From Paraburkholderia sp. (lineage in GTDB: Bacteria > Pseudomonadota > Gammaproteobacteria > Burkholderiales > Burkholderiaceae), in the NCBI RefSeq assembly GCF_004298475.1, contig NZ_SCRP01000022.1, forward strand, positions 186,001 to 250,000: a DNA stretch of 64,000 nucleotides, written 5' to 3'. Below are positions 1 through 9,433 of the stretch, one piece after another. Each line of letters begins with the position of its first letter. Position 1 is the stretch's first letter. The notes below the pieces were generated by a model. The model searched no databases, was not told the DNA's origin, and saw only the letters and a program-made list of their open reading frames with translations. A program made the translations under genes and the position numbers.

Positions 1-310
1 CGGCGCGGGCGCGATTTCCATGTTCGTCTACATCACGCTGCCGCACCTGCGCCGCGCCATCGCCGTGGTCGTGATGATGGAAACGATTTTCCTGCTGTCG
101 ATCTTCGCCGAGATCTACACGACCACCGGCGGTGGTCCCGGTAACGCGACCACCAACCTCACTTACCTGATCTACTCGATGGGCCTGCAACAGTTCGATG
201 TGGGCATCGCGTCCGCCGGCGGCATTCTTGCCGTGGTGCTCGCGAACATCGTGTCGTTCTTCCTCGTGCGCATGCTCGCGCGCAACCTCAAAGGGGAGTA
301 CGAAAAATGA
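1..310 (+). CDS. Sugar/polyol ABC transporter permease, C-terminal part (MtlF/SmoF type)
   Basis: Inner-membrane permease of a CUT1-type carbohydrate importer. The gene enters from outside the window; in-frame codons run from base 2. About 103 residues remain. They open in the cytoplasmic EAA loop (GAGAISMFVYITLPHLRR), which docks on the ATPase. Two hydrophobic helices follow, then a basic tail. The stop overlaps the start of the next permease (ATGA), so the two are translationally coupled. Downstream genes point to a polyol substrate. The family call is firm; the substrate is inferred from context. Confidence 0.88.
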   Translation, partial: GAGAISMFVYITLPHLRRAIAVVVMMETIFLLSIFAEIYTTTGGGPGNATTNLTYLIYSMGLQQFDVGIASAGGILAVVLANIVSFFLVRMLARNLKGEYEK

Positions 311-1197
311 GCCAGCTTGCCGCTACGCCTTCGCGCGCACCGAAGGCTCCCCAGGCCTCGCCGCACGCGGTCAACCGTTCGTCGCCGTTGCAGTTCGTCG
401 GCCGCGTGCTGCCCGGACTTCTCGCATGGATCATCGCGCTCCTGCTGTTCTTCCCGATCTTCTGGATGACGATCACGGCGTTCAAGACCGAGCAGCAGGC
501 GTATGTGACGTCGCTCTTCTTCATGCCGACGCTCGACAGCTTCCGTGAAGTGTTCGCGCGCAGCAACTACTTCGCGTTCGCGTGGAATTCGATCGTGATT
601 TCGGCGGGCGTGACGATCGTGTGCCTGATCCTCGCCGTCCCGGCGGCCTACGGCATGGCGTTCTTCCCGAACGATCGCACGCAGAAGGTCCTGCTGTGGA
701 TGCTGTCGACGAAGATGATGCCTTCGGTGGGCGTGCTCGTGCCGATCTATCTGCTGTGGAAGAACGGCGGGATGCTCGACACGGTGAGCGGTCTCATCAT
801 CGTCTACACGCTCATCAACCTGCCGATTGCGGTGTGGATGGCGTACACGTACTTCAACGAGATTCCGCGCGACATTCTCGAAGCGGGCCGCATGGACGGC
901 GCGGCGACGTGGCAGGAAATCGTCTATCTGCTGATGCCGATGGCCGTGCCGGGCCTCGCCTCGACCGCGCTGCTGCTCGTGATCCTGTCGTGGAACGAGG
1001 CATTCTGGAGCATCAACCTGTCGAGTTCGAATGCCGCGCCGCTCACGGTGTTTATCGCGTCGTATTCGAGCCCCGAAGGGTTGTTCTGGGCGAAGCTTTC
1101 GGCGGCGTCGCTGCTTGCGGTGGCGCCGGTGCTGATCATCGGCTGGCTGTCGCAGAAGCAACTGGTGCGCGGGCTCACGTTCGGGGCCGTCAAATGA
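307..1197 (+). CDS. Carbohydrate (polyol) ABC transporter permease, MtlG/SmoG type
   Basis: Second inner-membrane permease of the same CUT1 importer, 296 residues, the usual length. An alanine/proline-rich cytoplasmic tail of about 30 residues precedes the first helix (about 34-56). Further helices fill the rest. The EAA loop (EAGRMDGAATWQEIV, about 192-206) is intact and is the ATPase contact. The gene overlaps its upstream partner by 4 bases, and its stop overlaps the HAD gene start (ATGA at 1194-1197). The pair resembles mannitol/sorbitol/arabitol permeases of proteobacteria. Substrate choice is inferred from the nearby dehydrogenase and xylulokinase. Confidence 0.92.
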   Translation: MSQLAATPSRAPKAPQASPHAVNRSSPLQFVGRVLPGLLAWIIALLLFFPIFWMTITAFKTEQQAYVTSLFFMPTLDSFREVFARSNYFAFAWNSIVISAGVTIVCLILAVPAAYGMAFFPNDRTQKVLLWMLSTKMMPSVGVLVPIYLLWKNGGMLDTVSGLIIVYTLINLPIAVWMAYTYFNEIPRDILEAGRMDGAATWQEIVYLLMPMAVPGLASTALLLVILSWNEAFWSINLSSSNAAPLTVFIASYSSPEGLFWAKLSAASLLAVAPVLIIGWLSQKQLVRGLTFGAVK

Positions 1198-1898
1198 CGC
1201 CGGTCGCAGCATTGATCTGCGACTGCGACGGCGTGCTGATCGACAGCGAAGCGGTGGCCGCGCGCGTGCTGGTGCGTGAACTCGAAGCGCGCTGGCCTGG
1301 CGTCGCGGTCGAGCCGGTCGTGATGCCGCTGCTCGGCCAGCGCATCGAGCGCGTGCTGGGCGGCGCGTGCGAAGCGCTCGACCGCAGTCTCGCGGCGCAC
1401 GACGTCGCGGCGATCGGCGTGGCTGTCGAGCGCGAAGCGCAGGACGCGCCGCTTTTTCCGGGCGTGATGGCCGCGCTCGAAGGCGTCGATCTGCTGAAAG
1501 CGTGCGCGAGCAACAGTTATACGGCGATCGTGCGCGCCGTGCTGGCGCGAAACGGCCTTGCGCGGTTTTTCGGCGAGCGCATTTATTGCGCCGACAAGGT
1601 CGCGAAACCGAAGCCCGCGCCCGACGTCTATCTCGCGGCGGCGCAGGGCATGGATGTGGCGCCTGCCGCGTGCCTCGTCGTCGAGGACAGCGTGGCGGGC
1701 GTGAGCGCTGCGCGCGCGGCGGGCATGACGGTGCTCGGTTTTGTCGGCGGCACGCATGTGGGCGATGCACATGCGCAGGCGCTGCATGACGTGGGCGCGA
1801 TCGAGGTTTTCGACGACATGAGCACGCTGCCCGCACGGGTGGCGTACTGGACGCAAAAGGTACAAGCGGTGCAAGCGGCGCAAGCGGCCTCGCATTGA
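1194..1898 (+). CDS. HAD-superfamily phosphatase (beta-phosphoglucomutase/phosphatase-like)
   Basis: Probable small sugar-phosphate or polyol-phosphate phosphatase, 234 residues. HAD motif I is DCDGVLIDSE with nucleophile and acid/base at D10 and D12. The motif III lysine lies in AKPKPAPD (about 137-144), and motif IV is VVEDSVAGV (about 162-170). A helical cap sits between motifs I and II. The ATG overlaps the permease stop, which favours 1194 over longer upstream readings. Its place inside a polyol transport operon is known from Pseudomonas and Burkholderia polyol loci. A role in clearing phosphorylated by-products is inference. The last residues are a low-complexity QA-rich tail. Confidence 0.88.
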   Translation: MTPVAALICDCDGVLIDSEAVAARVLVRELEARWPGVAVEPVVMPLLGQRIERVLGGACEALDRSLAAHDVAAIGVAVEREAQDAPLFPGVMAALEGVDLLKACASNSYTAIVRAVLARNGLARFFGERIYCADKVAKPKPAPDVYLAAAQGMDVAPAACLVVEDSVAGVSAARAAGMTVLGFVGGTHVGDAHAQALHDVGAIEVFDDMSTLPARVAYWTQKVQAVQAAQAASH

Positions 1899-1914
1899 GC
1901 GAAGTACGGCTTAA

Positions 1915-1953
1915 GCGGTATTGAGCAGCGGTATTGAACAGCGGCATTGAGCA
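1915..1953 (+). repeat. Three tandem copies of a 13-bp unit
   Basis: Three near-identical copies of GCGGTATTGAGCA lie end to end between the HAD gene and the ATPase gene. The second and third copies each differ at one position. They are non-coding in this reading and could vary in number by slippage. Confidence 0.75.
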
Positions 1954-2018
1954 GCCGCATGGAACATCGGCAGGCGGCGTGAAAGACGAGGCCGCGCCGC
2001 AACGAACGGAGACACATC

Positions 2019-3128
<1,110 letters not shown>

Positions 3129-3172
3129 CGACACAACTTCGGACGCAACTTCGGACACGACTTCGGGCGCAT
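3129..3172 (+). repeat. Short imperfect tandem repeats in a convergent intergenic gap
   Basis: Three imperfect copies built on ACTTCGGAC follow the ATPase stop directly, in the gap before the convergent XRE gene. No terminator-type hairpin is obvious here. Confidence 0.55.
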
Positions 3173-3183
3173 CGTCCTGCGCT

Positions 3184-4029
3184 TCAAGGCTGTGCCGAAG
3201 GCGCGGCGAGCAACTGCCGGTGGCGTGCTTCGGTTTCGTCATCGGCGGGGAACAGGCACTCCAGCCGGAGTTCCTGTGCCACGACGTTTTGCGGTGCGCC
3301 CACGATCGTGACCATCGAGAAATAGCGCAGCACGAAGCCGCCGCGGACAAAACCCAACGGAATGACGGGCATCGTGGGCGTGGCCGACGGCCCATGATGC
3401 GTCTTCCAGTCTCGCGGCACGTCGGGATAAACGAGCAGTTCGTCGAGCAGACGCTTCGTTCCGGCGTCGAACGCGTGACCGACCGATTCGCGATACACGC
3501 GTTGCAGCAAGCTTCGCGCGACCGTTTTCCAGTCGTCCAGGAAGGGGCGCATGCCCCGCGGATCGAAGATCAGATGCAGCATGTTGCGCAGACCTCCGCG
3601 CGCGGCCATGTCGATAAAACAGCCGAAGAAGCGCGGCGCGGCGTCGTTGGTCATCAGGACGTTCCAGTGGCGATCCATGACGATGGCCGGATACGGCTCA
3701 TGCTGCCGGACGACGCGTTCGAGTGCGCGAATCACGCTATGCATCTCCGTTGCGTTCCACGGCGCTTCCGAATACACGGGCGCGTAGCCCGCAGCGCGCA
3801 GCAGGGCATTGCGCTCGCGCAGCGGCACATCGAGCGTCTGTGCGAGCGTCAGCAGCGTCTCGCGACCCGGCACGCTGCGCCCGCTTTCGATGAAGCTGAT
3901 CTGCCGCTGCGAGACGCCGGCCTCGAGCGACAGATCGAGTTGACTCATGCCACGCACGTCGCGCCAATAGCGCAGCAAGTCGCCGAGTTCGCCTGGCGGC
4001 GCTTTCGGATCGGGACGGGTGGCGTTCAT
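3184..4029 (-). CDS. XRE-family transcriptional regulator with MmyB-like ligand-binding domain
   Basis: DNA-binding regulator of 281 residues. An N-terminal helix-turn-helix of the Cro/C1 type (about 15-72; LSLEAGVSQRQISFIESGRS contains the recognition helix) is followed by a PAS-like MmyB ligand-binding domain. That domain holds the family-typical stretch DPRGMRPFLDDW and a conserved C-terminal region. Such proteins usually control a neighbouring dehydrogenase or reductase gene and may bind fatty-acid-like ligands. It lies 62 bases beyond the SorC-type regulator on the same strand and could be co-transcribed with it. Its target is not evident. Confidence 0.88.
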   Translation of the reverse strand: MNATRPDPKAPPGELGDLLRYWRDVRGMSQLDLSLEAGVSQRQISFIESGRSVPGRETLLTLAQTLDVPLRERNALLRAAGYAPVYSEAPWNATEMHSVIRALERVVRQHEPYPAIVMDRHWNVLMTNDAAPRFFGCFIDMAARGGLRNMLHLIFDPRGMRPFLDDWKTVARSLLQRVYRESVGHAFDAGTKRLLDELLVYPDVPRDWKTHHGPSATPTMPVIPLGFVRGGFVLRYFSMVTIVGAPQNVVAQELRLECLFPADDETEARHRQLLAAPSAQP

Positions 4030-4091
4030 CGGGTTCCCCTGTTATGAGGCGCACGGCGTGAATGAACGCGAGCCTCAAGCCCGCGTGTGCC

Positions 4092-5090
4092 TCAGGCGTC
4101 GAGCGCCGCGCGCGCGCATGCCTCATCGGTGACGAGGCCCGACAGCCAGCCGCCGTTGAGCGCGGCGATCACCGCCTCGCGCTTGCGTGCGCCGCCCGCG
4201 AAGCCGATGGTCGGCCGCTTCGGCGGCGAGTCGAGGCGGATGCTCGTCACGCGGCGGCCCGTCGGCGAATCGACGCGCCGGCCCGACGCGTCGATCGGCA
4301 GCCCGAGCATCTCCGCCACGGCCCCGAGCTGCATCAGCTCGCGCACTTCGTCGGCGGTAATGAAGCCGTCCTCGTGCAGCGGACAATGCTCGCCGATATT
4401 GCCGATGCCGACGAACGCGACATCCGCTTCGCCCGACAGCGACTCGACGATGCGATAGAGCCGGTGATTGCACCATTGCGCGCGTTCGGCTTCGCTATCG
4501 GCAATCAGCGGCGCGGGCAGCAGAAAATGCTTGCCGCCCGTTTTCTCGGAGATGTGCAGCGCGACGTCGTAGCGGTTCGACGAGCCGTCCTGCGCAATCG
4601 CGCCGACCATCGACACGAGCCGGTGCTGCGGCCGTTCCAGTTGCGCGATCTGATCGACGGCAGCCTTGAGCGTGCGGCCGCTGCTCACGGCGACGACCAT
4701 CGGCCGCTCTTCGTTCAGGTAGCGCTCCATCACCTGCGCGCCCGCGACGGCGAGCTTGCGGTCGATTTCTTCGGGCGTGTCGTTGTCGAGCGGCACCACT
4801 TCGCAGACCGAAAGGCCGTAGCGCTTCGATAGCCGGTCGGCGAGCGCGAGGCAGTCGGCCAGCTGATGATCGACGCGTACGCGAATCAGATTTTTCTCGA
4901 CGGCGAATGCGACGAGCCGCTGCGCAACGGGCCGCGAAACCTGCAGCTTCTCGGCGATTTCGTTCTGGGTATTGCCCGCCACGTAGTAGAGCCAGGCGGC
5001 GCGGGTGGCGAGATCGAGTTTTTCGGTGGATTTGGGCACGATGTGATTGGGCGTCGACGCGGGCGCGGTAGCCCGCAGTGTACGGGACAT
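4092..5090 (-). CDS. SorC/DeoR-type sugar-binding transcriptional regulator
   Basis: Probable regulator of the polyol locus, 332 residues. An N-terminal HTH (AAWLYYVAGNTQNEIAEKLQ, then a recognition helix at VSRPVAQRLVAFA) precedes the SorC sugar-binding effector domain with its phosphosugar-isomerase-like fold (VAVSSGRTLKAAV; FVGIGNIGEH). The ATG at 5090 shares its A with the TGA of xylB, so it is translationally coupled to the kinase gene. Known SorC/DalR proteins respond to a sugar or sugar phosphate and control pentitol operons. That role here is inferred from position. Confidence 0.9.
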   Translation of the reverse strand: MSRTLRATAPASTPNHIVPKSTEKLDLATRAAWLYYVAGNTQNEIAEKLQVSRPVAQRLVAFAVEKNLIRVRVDHQLADCLALADRLSKRYGLSVCEVVPLDNDTPEEIDRKLAVAGAQVMERYLNEERPMVVAVSSGRTLKAAVDQIAQLERPQHRLVSMVGAIAQDGSSNRYDVALHISEKTGGKHFLLPAPLIADSEAERAQWCNHRLYRIVESLSGEADVAFVGIGNIGEHCPLHEDGFITADEVRELMQLGAVAEMLGLPIDASGRRVDSPTGRRVTSIRLDSPPKRPTIGFAGGARKREAVIAALNGGWLSGLVTDEACARAALDA

Positions 5091-6583
5091 CAGGCGAGCC
5101 GCTTGCGCGAGCGTTCGAAGAGCGGACGCACGTGGCGGTAGAGCGCACGGTATGCATCGAGCCGCTCGCGCAGCGCGGCGTGACGCGCGGCGTCCGGCGT
5201 GTATTCGGCGAGCACGGGCGGCTTCGCGAGCACGTCGCGCGCGTCGCCGCCTGCGGCGAGCCAGCCGAGCCGGGCCGCGCCGAGCGCCGCGCCCGTCTCG
5301 CCGCCGCCGTGCTGACGCGTGGGCGTGTTGAAGGCATCGGCCACGAGTTGCGCCCAGTACGCGCTGCGCGCGCCGCCGCCGATCATCGAGAGCGGCCCGG
5401 CTTCGGTGCCCGCTGCGGCGAGTGCGTCGAGGCCGTCGGTGAGCGCGAGCGTCACGCCTTCGAGCACCGCGTAGCCGAGCAGCGCACGGTCGGTCGCGTG
5501 CGTCATGCCGAAGAACACGCCTTGCGCATACGGATCGTTGTGCGGCGTGCGCTCGCCCGAAAGATACGGCAGGAAGAGCGGGGCTTCGTCGCACGCGGCG
5601 GGCGCGAGCGCTTCGACTTCGGCGAGCAGCGTGGGCTCGTCGGTGCCGGTGAGCTTGCAGACCCAGCGCAGGCAGCTGGCCGCGGAAAGCACGACGCTCA
5701 TCTGATGCCAGCGGTCGGGAATCGCGTGGCAGAACGCATGGACCGCCGACGCCGGATTCGGCCGGAAGCGGTCGCCCACGACGCACAGCACGCCCGACGT
5801 GCCGAGCGAGACGAAGCCGTCGCCGGGTTGCGTCGCGCCGATGCCGATGGCGCTCGTCGCGTTGTCGCCGCCGCCCGCCGCGACGACCACGTCGTCGCGC
5901 AGGCCGAATTCGCACGCCACGTCGGGCAGCAGCGTGCCGGAGCTTGCGCTGCCTTCGGCGAGCGCGGGCATCTGGGCGCGCGTCATGTTGCAGGCGTCGA
6001 GCAGCGCATCGGACCAGTCGCGCTTCGCCACGTCGAGCCAAAGCGTGCCCGCCGCATCCGAGGGATCGGACACCTTGCCGCCCGTCAGGCGCAGGCGCAG
6101 ATAGTCCTTCGGCAGCAGCACGCATGCGGTCGCGCGGAAGATCTGCGGCTCGTGGCGCGCGACCCAGAGCAGCTTGGGCGCCGTGAAGCCCGGCATCGCC
6201 AGATTGCCCGCGATGCGATGCAGTTGCGGCGCACGCGCGGTGAGTTCGGCGCACTCGTCGACGGCGCGCATGTCGTTCCAGAGGATCGCGGGGCGCAGCA
6301 CGTTGTCGTGCGCGTCGAGCAGGACCGCGCCGTGCATCTGTCCGGAAAGGCCGATGCCGCGCACCTGCGCGAATTCGTCGGGATGCTTCTCGCGTAACGC
6401 GGTGAGCGCGCGGCGCGTGCCTTCCCACCAGTCAGCGGGATTCTGCTCGGACCAGCGCGGGTGTGCCCGCGTGACCACGAACGGCGAACCGGCGGTGCCG
6501 ATCACGCGGCTGTCCGGTGCGAGCAGCAGGACTTTTACTTCCGAGGTGCCGAGGTCGATGCCCAGGTACATGGGGGAATGCAA
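5090..6583 (-). CDS. xylB: Xylulokinase
   Basis: FGGY-family kinase that phosphorylates D-xylulose to D-xylulose 5-phosphate, feeding the pentose phosphate pathway. It has 497 residues, the normal size. N-terminal phosphate-binding motif is GIDLGTS (8-14), the substrate-site motif is SGQMHG (80-85), and the catalytic base lies in GGGDNAT (D240). The ATP-domain motif GGGARS sits near the C-terminus. It stands between a polyol dehydrogenase gene and a SorC regulator. With DalD this makes a two-step route from D-arabitol to xylulose 5-phosphate. Confidence 0.95.
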   Translation of the reverse strand: MHSPMYLGIDLGTSEVKVLLLAPDSRVIGTAGSPFVVTRAHPRWSEQNPADWWEGTRRALTALREKHPDEFAQVRGIGLSGQMHGAVLLDAHDNVLRPAILWNDMRAVDECAELTARAPQLHRIAGNLAMPGFTAPKLLWVARHEPQIFRATACVLLPKDYLRLRLTGGKVSDPSDAAGTLWLDVAKRDWSDALLDACNMTRAQMPALAEGSASSGTLLPDVACEFGLRDDVVVAAGGGDNATSAIGIGATQPGDGFVSLGTSGVLCVVGDRFRPNPASAVHAFCHAIPDRWHQMSVVLSAASCLRWVCKLTGTDEPTLLAEVEALAPAACDEAPLFLPYLSGERTPHNDPYAQGVFFGMTHATDRALLGYAVLEGVTLALTDGLDALAAAGTEAGPLSMIGGGARSAYWAQLVADAFNTPTRQHGGGETGAALGAARLGWLAAGGDARDVLAKPPVLAEYTPDAARHAALRERLDAYRALYRHVRPLFERSRKRLA

Positions 6584-6724
6584 TGTCGTCGAGGGGATGC
6601 GCTACTTTAGCCGCGCCGGGCGCGCGACGCCATGCGCGGCGACCCGGGGGCCGCCGTGCGTGGCTCGTAAAGAGGCGAGCGTGAAGGCCAGGATGCGGTG
6701 AAGCCTGCGCCTCGCTCGGGCTAC

Positions 6725-8161
6725 TCAGGCTGCGGAATGGCCGCGTGCGGCAAGCCAGCCATCGATGCGCGCGAGCGCGGCGCGCAGCGCGCCTTCGAGC
6801 GTCGCGTTGCCGGCCAGGCCGCCCCACAGGAGCTTGTCGGCGCAGAAGACGGCGAGCGGGTCGTCGGCTTCGAACATGCGATGCACGGCGGCTTCGTCCA
6901 TCACGCCGTCCTGATAGCGGTACGGCAGCGCGCCCTTGTGCCAGCGTTCGAGAAAGCGCAGAAAGAGTGCTGGCAACACCGCCGTCGCGGCGGGTGTGGC
7001 GCCTGCCGCGATGCGCTGTGCGAGCGTCGGCGTGATGAAGCCGGGGATCTTCGAGAAACCGTCGGCGGCGACGCGCTGGTTCGTGTCCTGGATATACGGA
7101 TTGCCGAATCGGTCGAGCACGATGTCGCGGTACTTCGCCAGATCGAGCGGACTCGGCGTGAGGCACGGGATCACGTCCTCGCTCACGTAGGCGTGGGCGA
7201 AGGCGCGGATGTCGGCGTCGTGCGTGCCTTGATGGATGTAGTCGAGGCCGATCAGCGTGCCCGCCCACGCGACGCAGCTATGCGTGGCGTTGAGGATGCG
7301 GATCTTCGCTTCCTCGTAAGGCAGCACCGATTCGACCAGTTCCGCGCCCGCGCGCTCCCATGCGGGGCGGCCCGCGCAGAAGTGATCCTCGATCACCCAC
7401 TGGATGAACGCTTCGCCCATGACCGGGCAGGCGTCGTCGACGCCCGTCGCGGCTTTCACGCGCTCGCGCACGTCGGGCGTCGGGCGCGGCGTGATGCGGT
7501 CGACCATCGAGTCGGGGCAGGCCGTGTTCGCGTCGAACCACGCGCGCAGATCCGCCGCGCCGCGCCGCTCGAGAAATTCGCGCATGCCCGCCTGAAAACG
7601 CTTGCCGTTGCTGCGCAGGTTGTCGCACGTCTGCAGCGTGACGGGGCCGCCGTTGCGCGCCTTGCGGGCTTCGAGAATCGCGGCGAGCGCGCCGTAGATC
7701 GTCGTGCGCGCGCCATTCAGATCGGCGGCGAGATCGGGGTTCGCGGTGTCGAGGCGGTCGTGCTCGTCGAGGTAGTAGCCGCCTTCGGTGACCGTGAACG
7801 CGATGATCCTGCATGCCGGATTTGCACCCGTCTCGATCAGGCCCGCGAGATCGGCCGACCACGGCAGCACGCGCGTGATCGACCGGATCGTCTCGTAGTG
7901 GCGCTCGCCCTGCGGCGTGACCGTTTCGAGCGTGTAGACGCCGTGCTGGGCCGAGAGGGCGTCGAGCACCGCGTTCATGTCGGCGCGGATGTTGCCGACG
8001 ACGAGCGACCAGGCCGGCTCGGCGGGTTTAGCGGGTTCGGCGGGGTTGTCGGGCTCGCGCGAGAGGTTAACCCGGTGCAGATACCACGCCTGATGCGCGC
8101 GGTGAAACGAACCGGCACCGATGTGCAGGATCACGTTGGCGCCGCTGCGTTCGCTGTCCAT
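6725..8161 (-). CDS. dalD: Mannitol dehydrogenase family protein, probably D-arabinitol 4-dehydrogenase
   Basis: NAD-dependent long-chain polyol dehydrogenase of 478 residues. A Rossmann motif (HIGAGSFHRAH, about 13-23) opens the protein. The family catalytic triad appears as K286, N291 and H294 in the pattern K-x4-N-x2-H. The start at 8161 is preferred because AGGAGA lies 5 bases upstream; an upstream in-frame ATG at 8245 would add 28 basic residues not typical of the family. Adjacency to xylulokinase points to D-arabitol to D-xylulose oxidation. Mannitol or fructuronate chemistry cannot be excluded from sequence alone. Confidence 0.88.
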   Translation of the reverse strand: MDSERSGANVILHIGAGSFHRAHQAWYLHRVNLSREPDNPAEPAKPAEPAWSLVVGNIRADMNAVLDALSAQHGVYTLETVTPQGERHYETIRSITRVLPWSADLAGLIETGANPACRIIAFTVTEGGYYLDEHDRLDTANPDLAADLNGARTTIYGALAAILEARKARNGGPVTLQTCDNLRSNGKRFQAGMREFLERRGAADLRAWFDANTACPDSMVDRITPRPTPDVRERVKAATGVDDACPVMGEAFIQWVIEDHFCAGRPAWERAGAELVESVLPYEEAKIRILNATHSCVAWAGTLIGLDYIHQGTHDADIRAFAHAYVSEDVIPCLTPSPLDLAKYRDIVLDRFGNPYIQDTNQRVAADGFSKIPGFITPTLAQRIAAGATPAATAVLPALFLRFLERWHKGALPYRYQDGVMDEAAVHRMFEADDPLAVFCADKLLWGGLAGNATLEGALRAALARIDGWLAARGHSAA

Positions 8162-8236
8162 GTTTGTCTCCTGAGAGGCGGGAGTGCGCGCGTTGCGTGC
8201 GCGTCTGTGATTGGGCCTGCTGCTCCTGGTGGAGCA

Positions 8237-8269
8237 ATTGCTCATGCAATGAACGAATGATCGTATTCG
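8237..8269. promoter_or_regulatory. Two adjacent inverted repeats upstream of dalD (candidate operators)
   Basis: Two perfect 5-bp dyads lie 76 to 108 bases upstream of the dalD start: ATTGC-N4-GCAAT at 8237-8250 and CGAAT-N6-ATTCG at 8254-8269. They sit where an operator for the SorC-type regulator would be expected. Binding is inference. Confidence 0.45.
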
Positions 8270-8425
8270 GTCAGGCGAAAGTCAAGACGGCTGCGGCGGG
8301 TTTCGGTGGCGCGGTGCGGCGAGGCGGCGAAGGTGTGGCGTGCGAGCGGGCGTGTCGCAGAGCATCGGGCGGTTGTTGTGACGCACAAGGGCGAGGCGCG
8401 GCGCATAGGGCGCGCGACGGCGCGT

Positions 8426-9433
8426 TCAGCCCGCGACGCTCGTCACGGCCGCAACGGCCTGCGCCGTTGCCTGGGCCGCGCAGCAATCCACGACGATCCG
8501 CTCCGGCATCGCGCGCAGCCACGTGAGCTGGCGCTTGCAGAGCTGGCGCGTCGCGAACACGCCCTTGTCGCGCATGGTGTCGTAATCCGTTGCGCCGTCG
8601 AGGTATTCCCACGCCTGGCGGTAGCCCACGCAGCGCATCGAGGCGAGTCCCGGGTGCAGATCGCCGCGCGCGCGCAGCGCCTTCACCTCGTTGATGAAAC
8701 CCGCCGCCAGCATGGCGTCGAAGCGCTGCGCGATGCGCGCGTGCAGCACGCTGCGGTCGGACGGTTCGAGCGCGACCGGCACGAAGCGGTAATGTGCTGC
8801 CGCATCGGTGCGCATGGCCGGGGCGGCGAGCAGCGCCGACATCGGCTGCCCCGTCAGCATGAATACTTCGAGCGCGCGCTGGATCCGCTGCGAATCGTTG
8901 GGCGCCAGGCGCGCTGCCGTTGCGGGATCGACCGCCGCGAGGCGCGCGTGGAGGGCGGGCCAGCCCTCGCGGGCGGCGTCGGCGTCAAGCGCCGCGCGGA
9001 CTTCCTGGTCGGCGGCGGGCAGGTCGTTCAGCCCCTGCGTGAGCGCGCGGTAGTAGAGCATCGTGCCGCCCACGAGCAGCGGCACGTGATTGCGCGCGAC
9101 GATCTCGCCCGTCACGCGCAGCGCGTCGGCGCGGAAGTTGGCGGCGGAGTAGGCATCGGCGGGATCGACGATGTCGATCAGGTGATGGACCGCGGCGGCG
9201 CGTTCGGCGGCGGACGGCTTGGCGGTGCCGATGTCCATGCCGCGATAGACGAGCGCCGAATCGACGCTGACGATCTCGACCTCGCGCCCGCGCGCCGCCG
9301 ACTGCGCGGCATACGCGAGCGCCGCCGCCGTCTTGCCCGACGCGGTCGGGCCGAGCAGGCAGGCGATGGGCAGCACGCGGTCGCCGGACGGGGCGTGGGG
9401 CACCTGAGGCACCTGAGACACGTGAGGCATCAT
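8426..9433 (-). CDS. miaA: tRNA dimethylallyltransferase
   Basis: Transfers a dimethylallyl group to A37 of tRNAs that read codons starting with U. The 335-residue protein has the P-loop GPTASGKT near the N-terminus, the catalytic region [16 protein letters not shown], and the tRNA-binding stretch [10 protein letters not shown]. The C-terminal region ([13 protein letters not shown], then KRQLTWLR) is typical. Two adjacent ATGs (9433 and 9430) overlap the mutL stop, so miaA is translationally coupled to mutL. That pairing is classical in proteobacteria. Confidence 0.96.
   Translation of the reverse strand: MMPHVSQVPQVPHAPSGDRVLPIACLLGPTASGKTAAALAYAAQSAARGREVEIVSVDSALVYRGMDIGTAKPSAAERAAAVHHLIDIVDPADAYSAANFRADALRVTGEIVARNHVPLLVGGTMLYYRALTQGLNDLPAADQEVRAALDADAAREGWPALHARLAAVDPATAARLAPNDSQRIQRALEVFMLTGQPMSALLAAPAMRTDAAAHYRFVPVALEPSDRSVLHARIAQRFDAMLAAGFINEVKALRARGDLHPGLASMRCVGYRQAWEYLDGATDYDTMRDKGVFATRQLCKRQLTWLRAMPERIVVDCCAAQATAQAVAAVTSVAG

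Noticed and set aside
172..1947. Very long Arg-rich open frame on the minus strand across the transporter genes
   Set aside because: It is a high-GC antisense shadow of well-supported forward genes, with biased composition and no family likeness.
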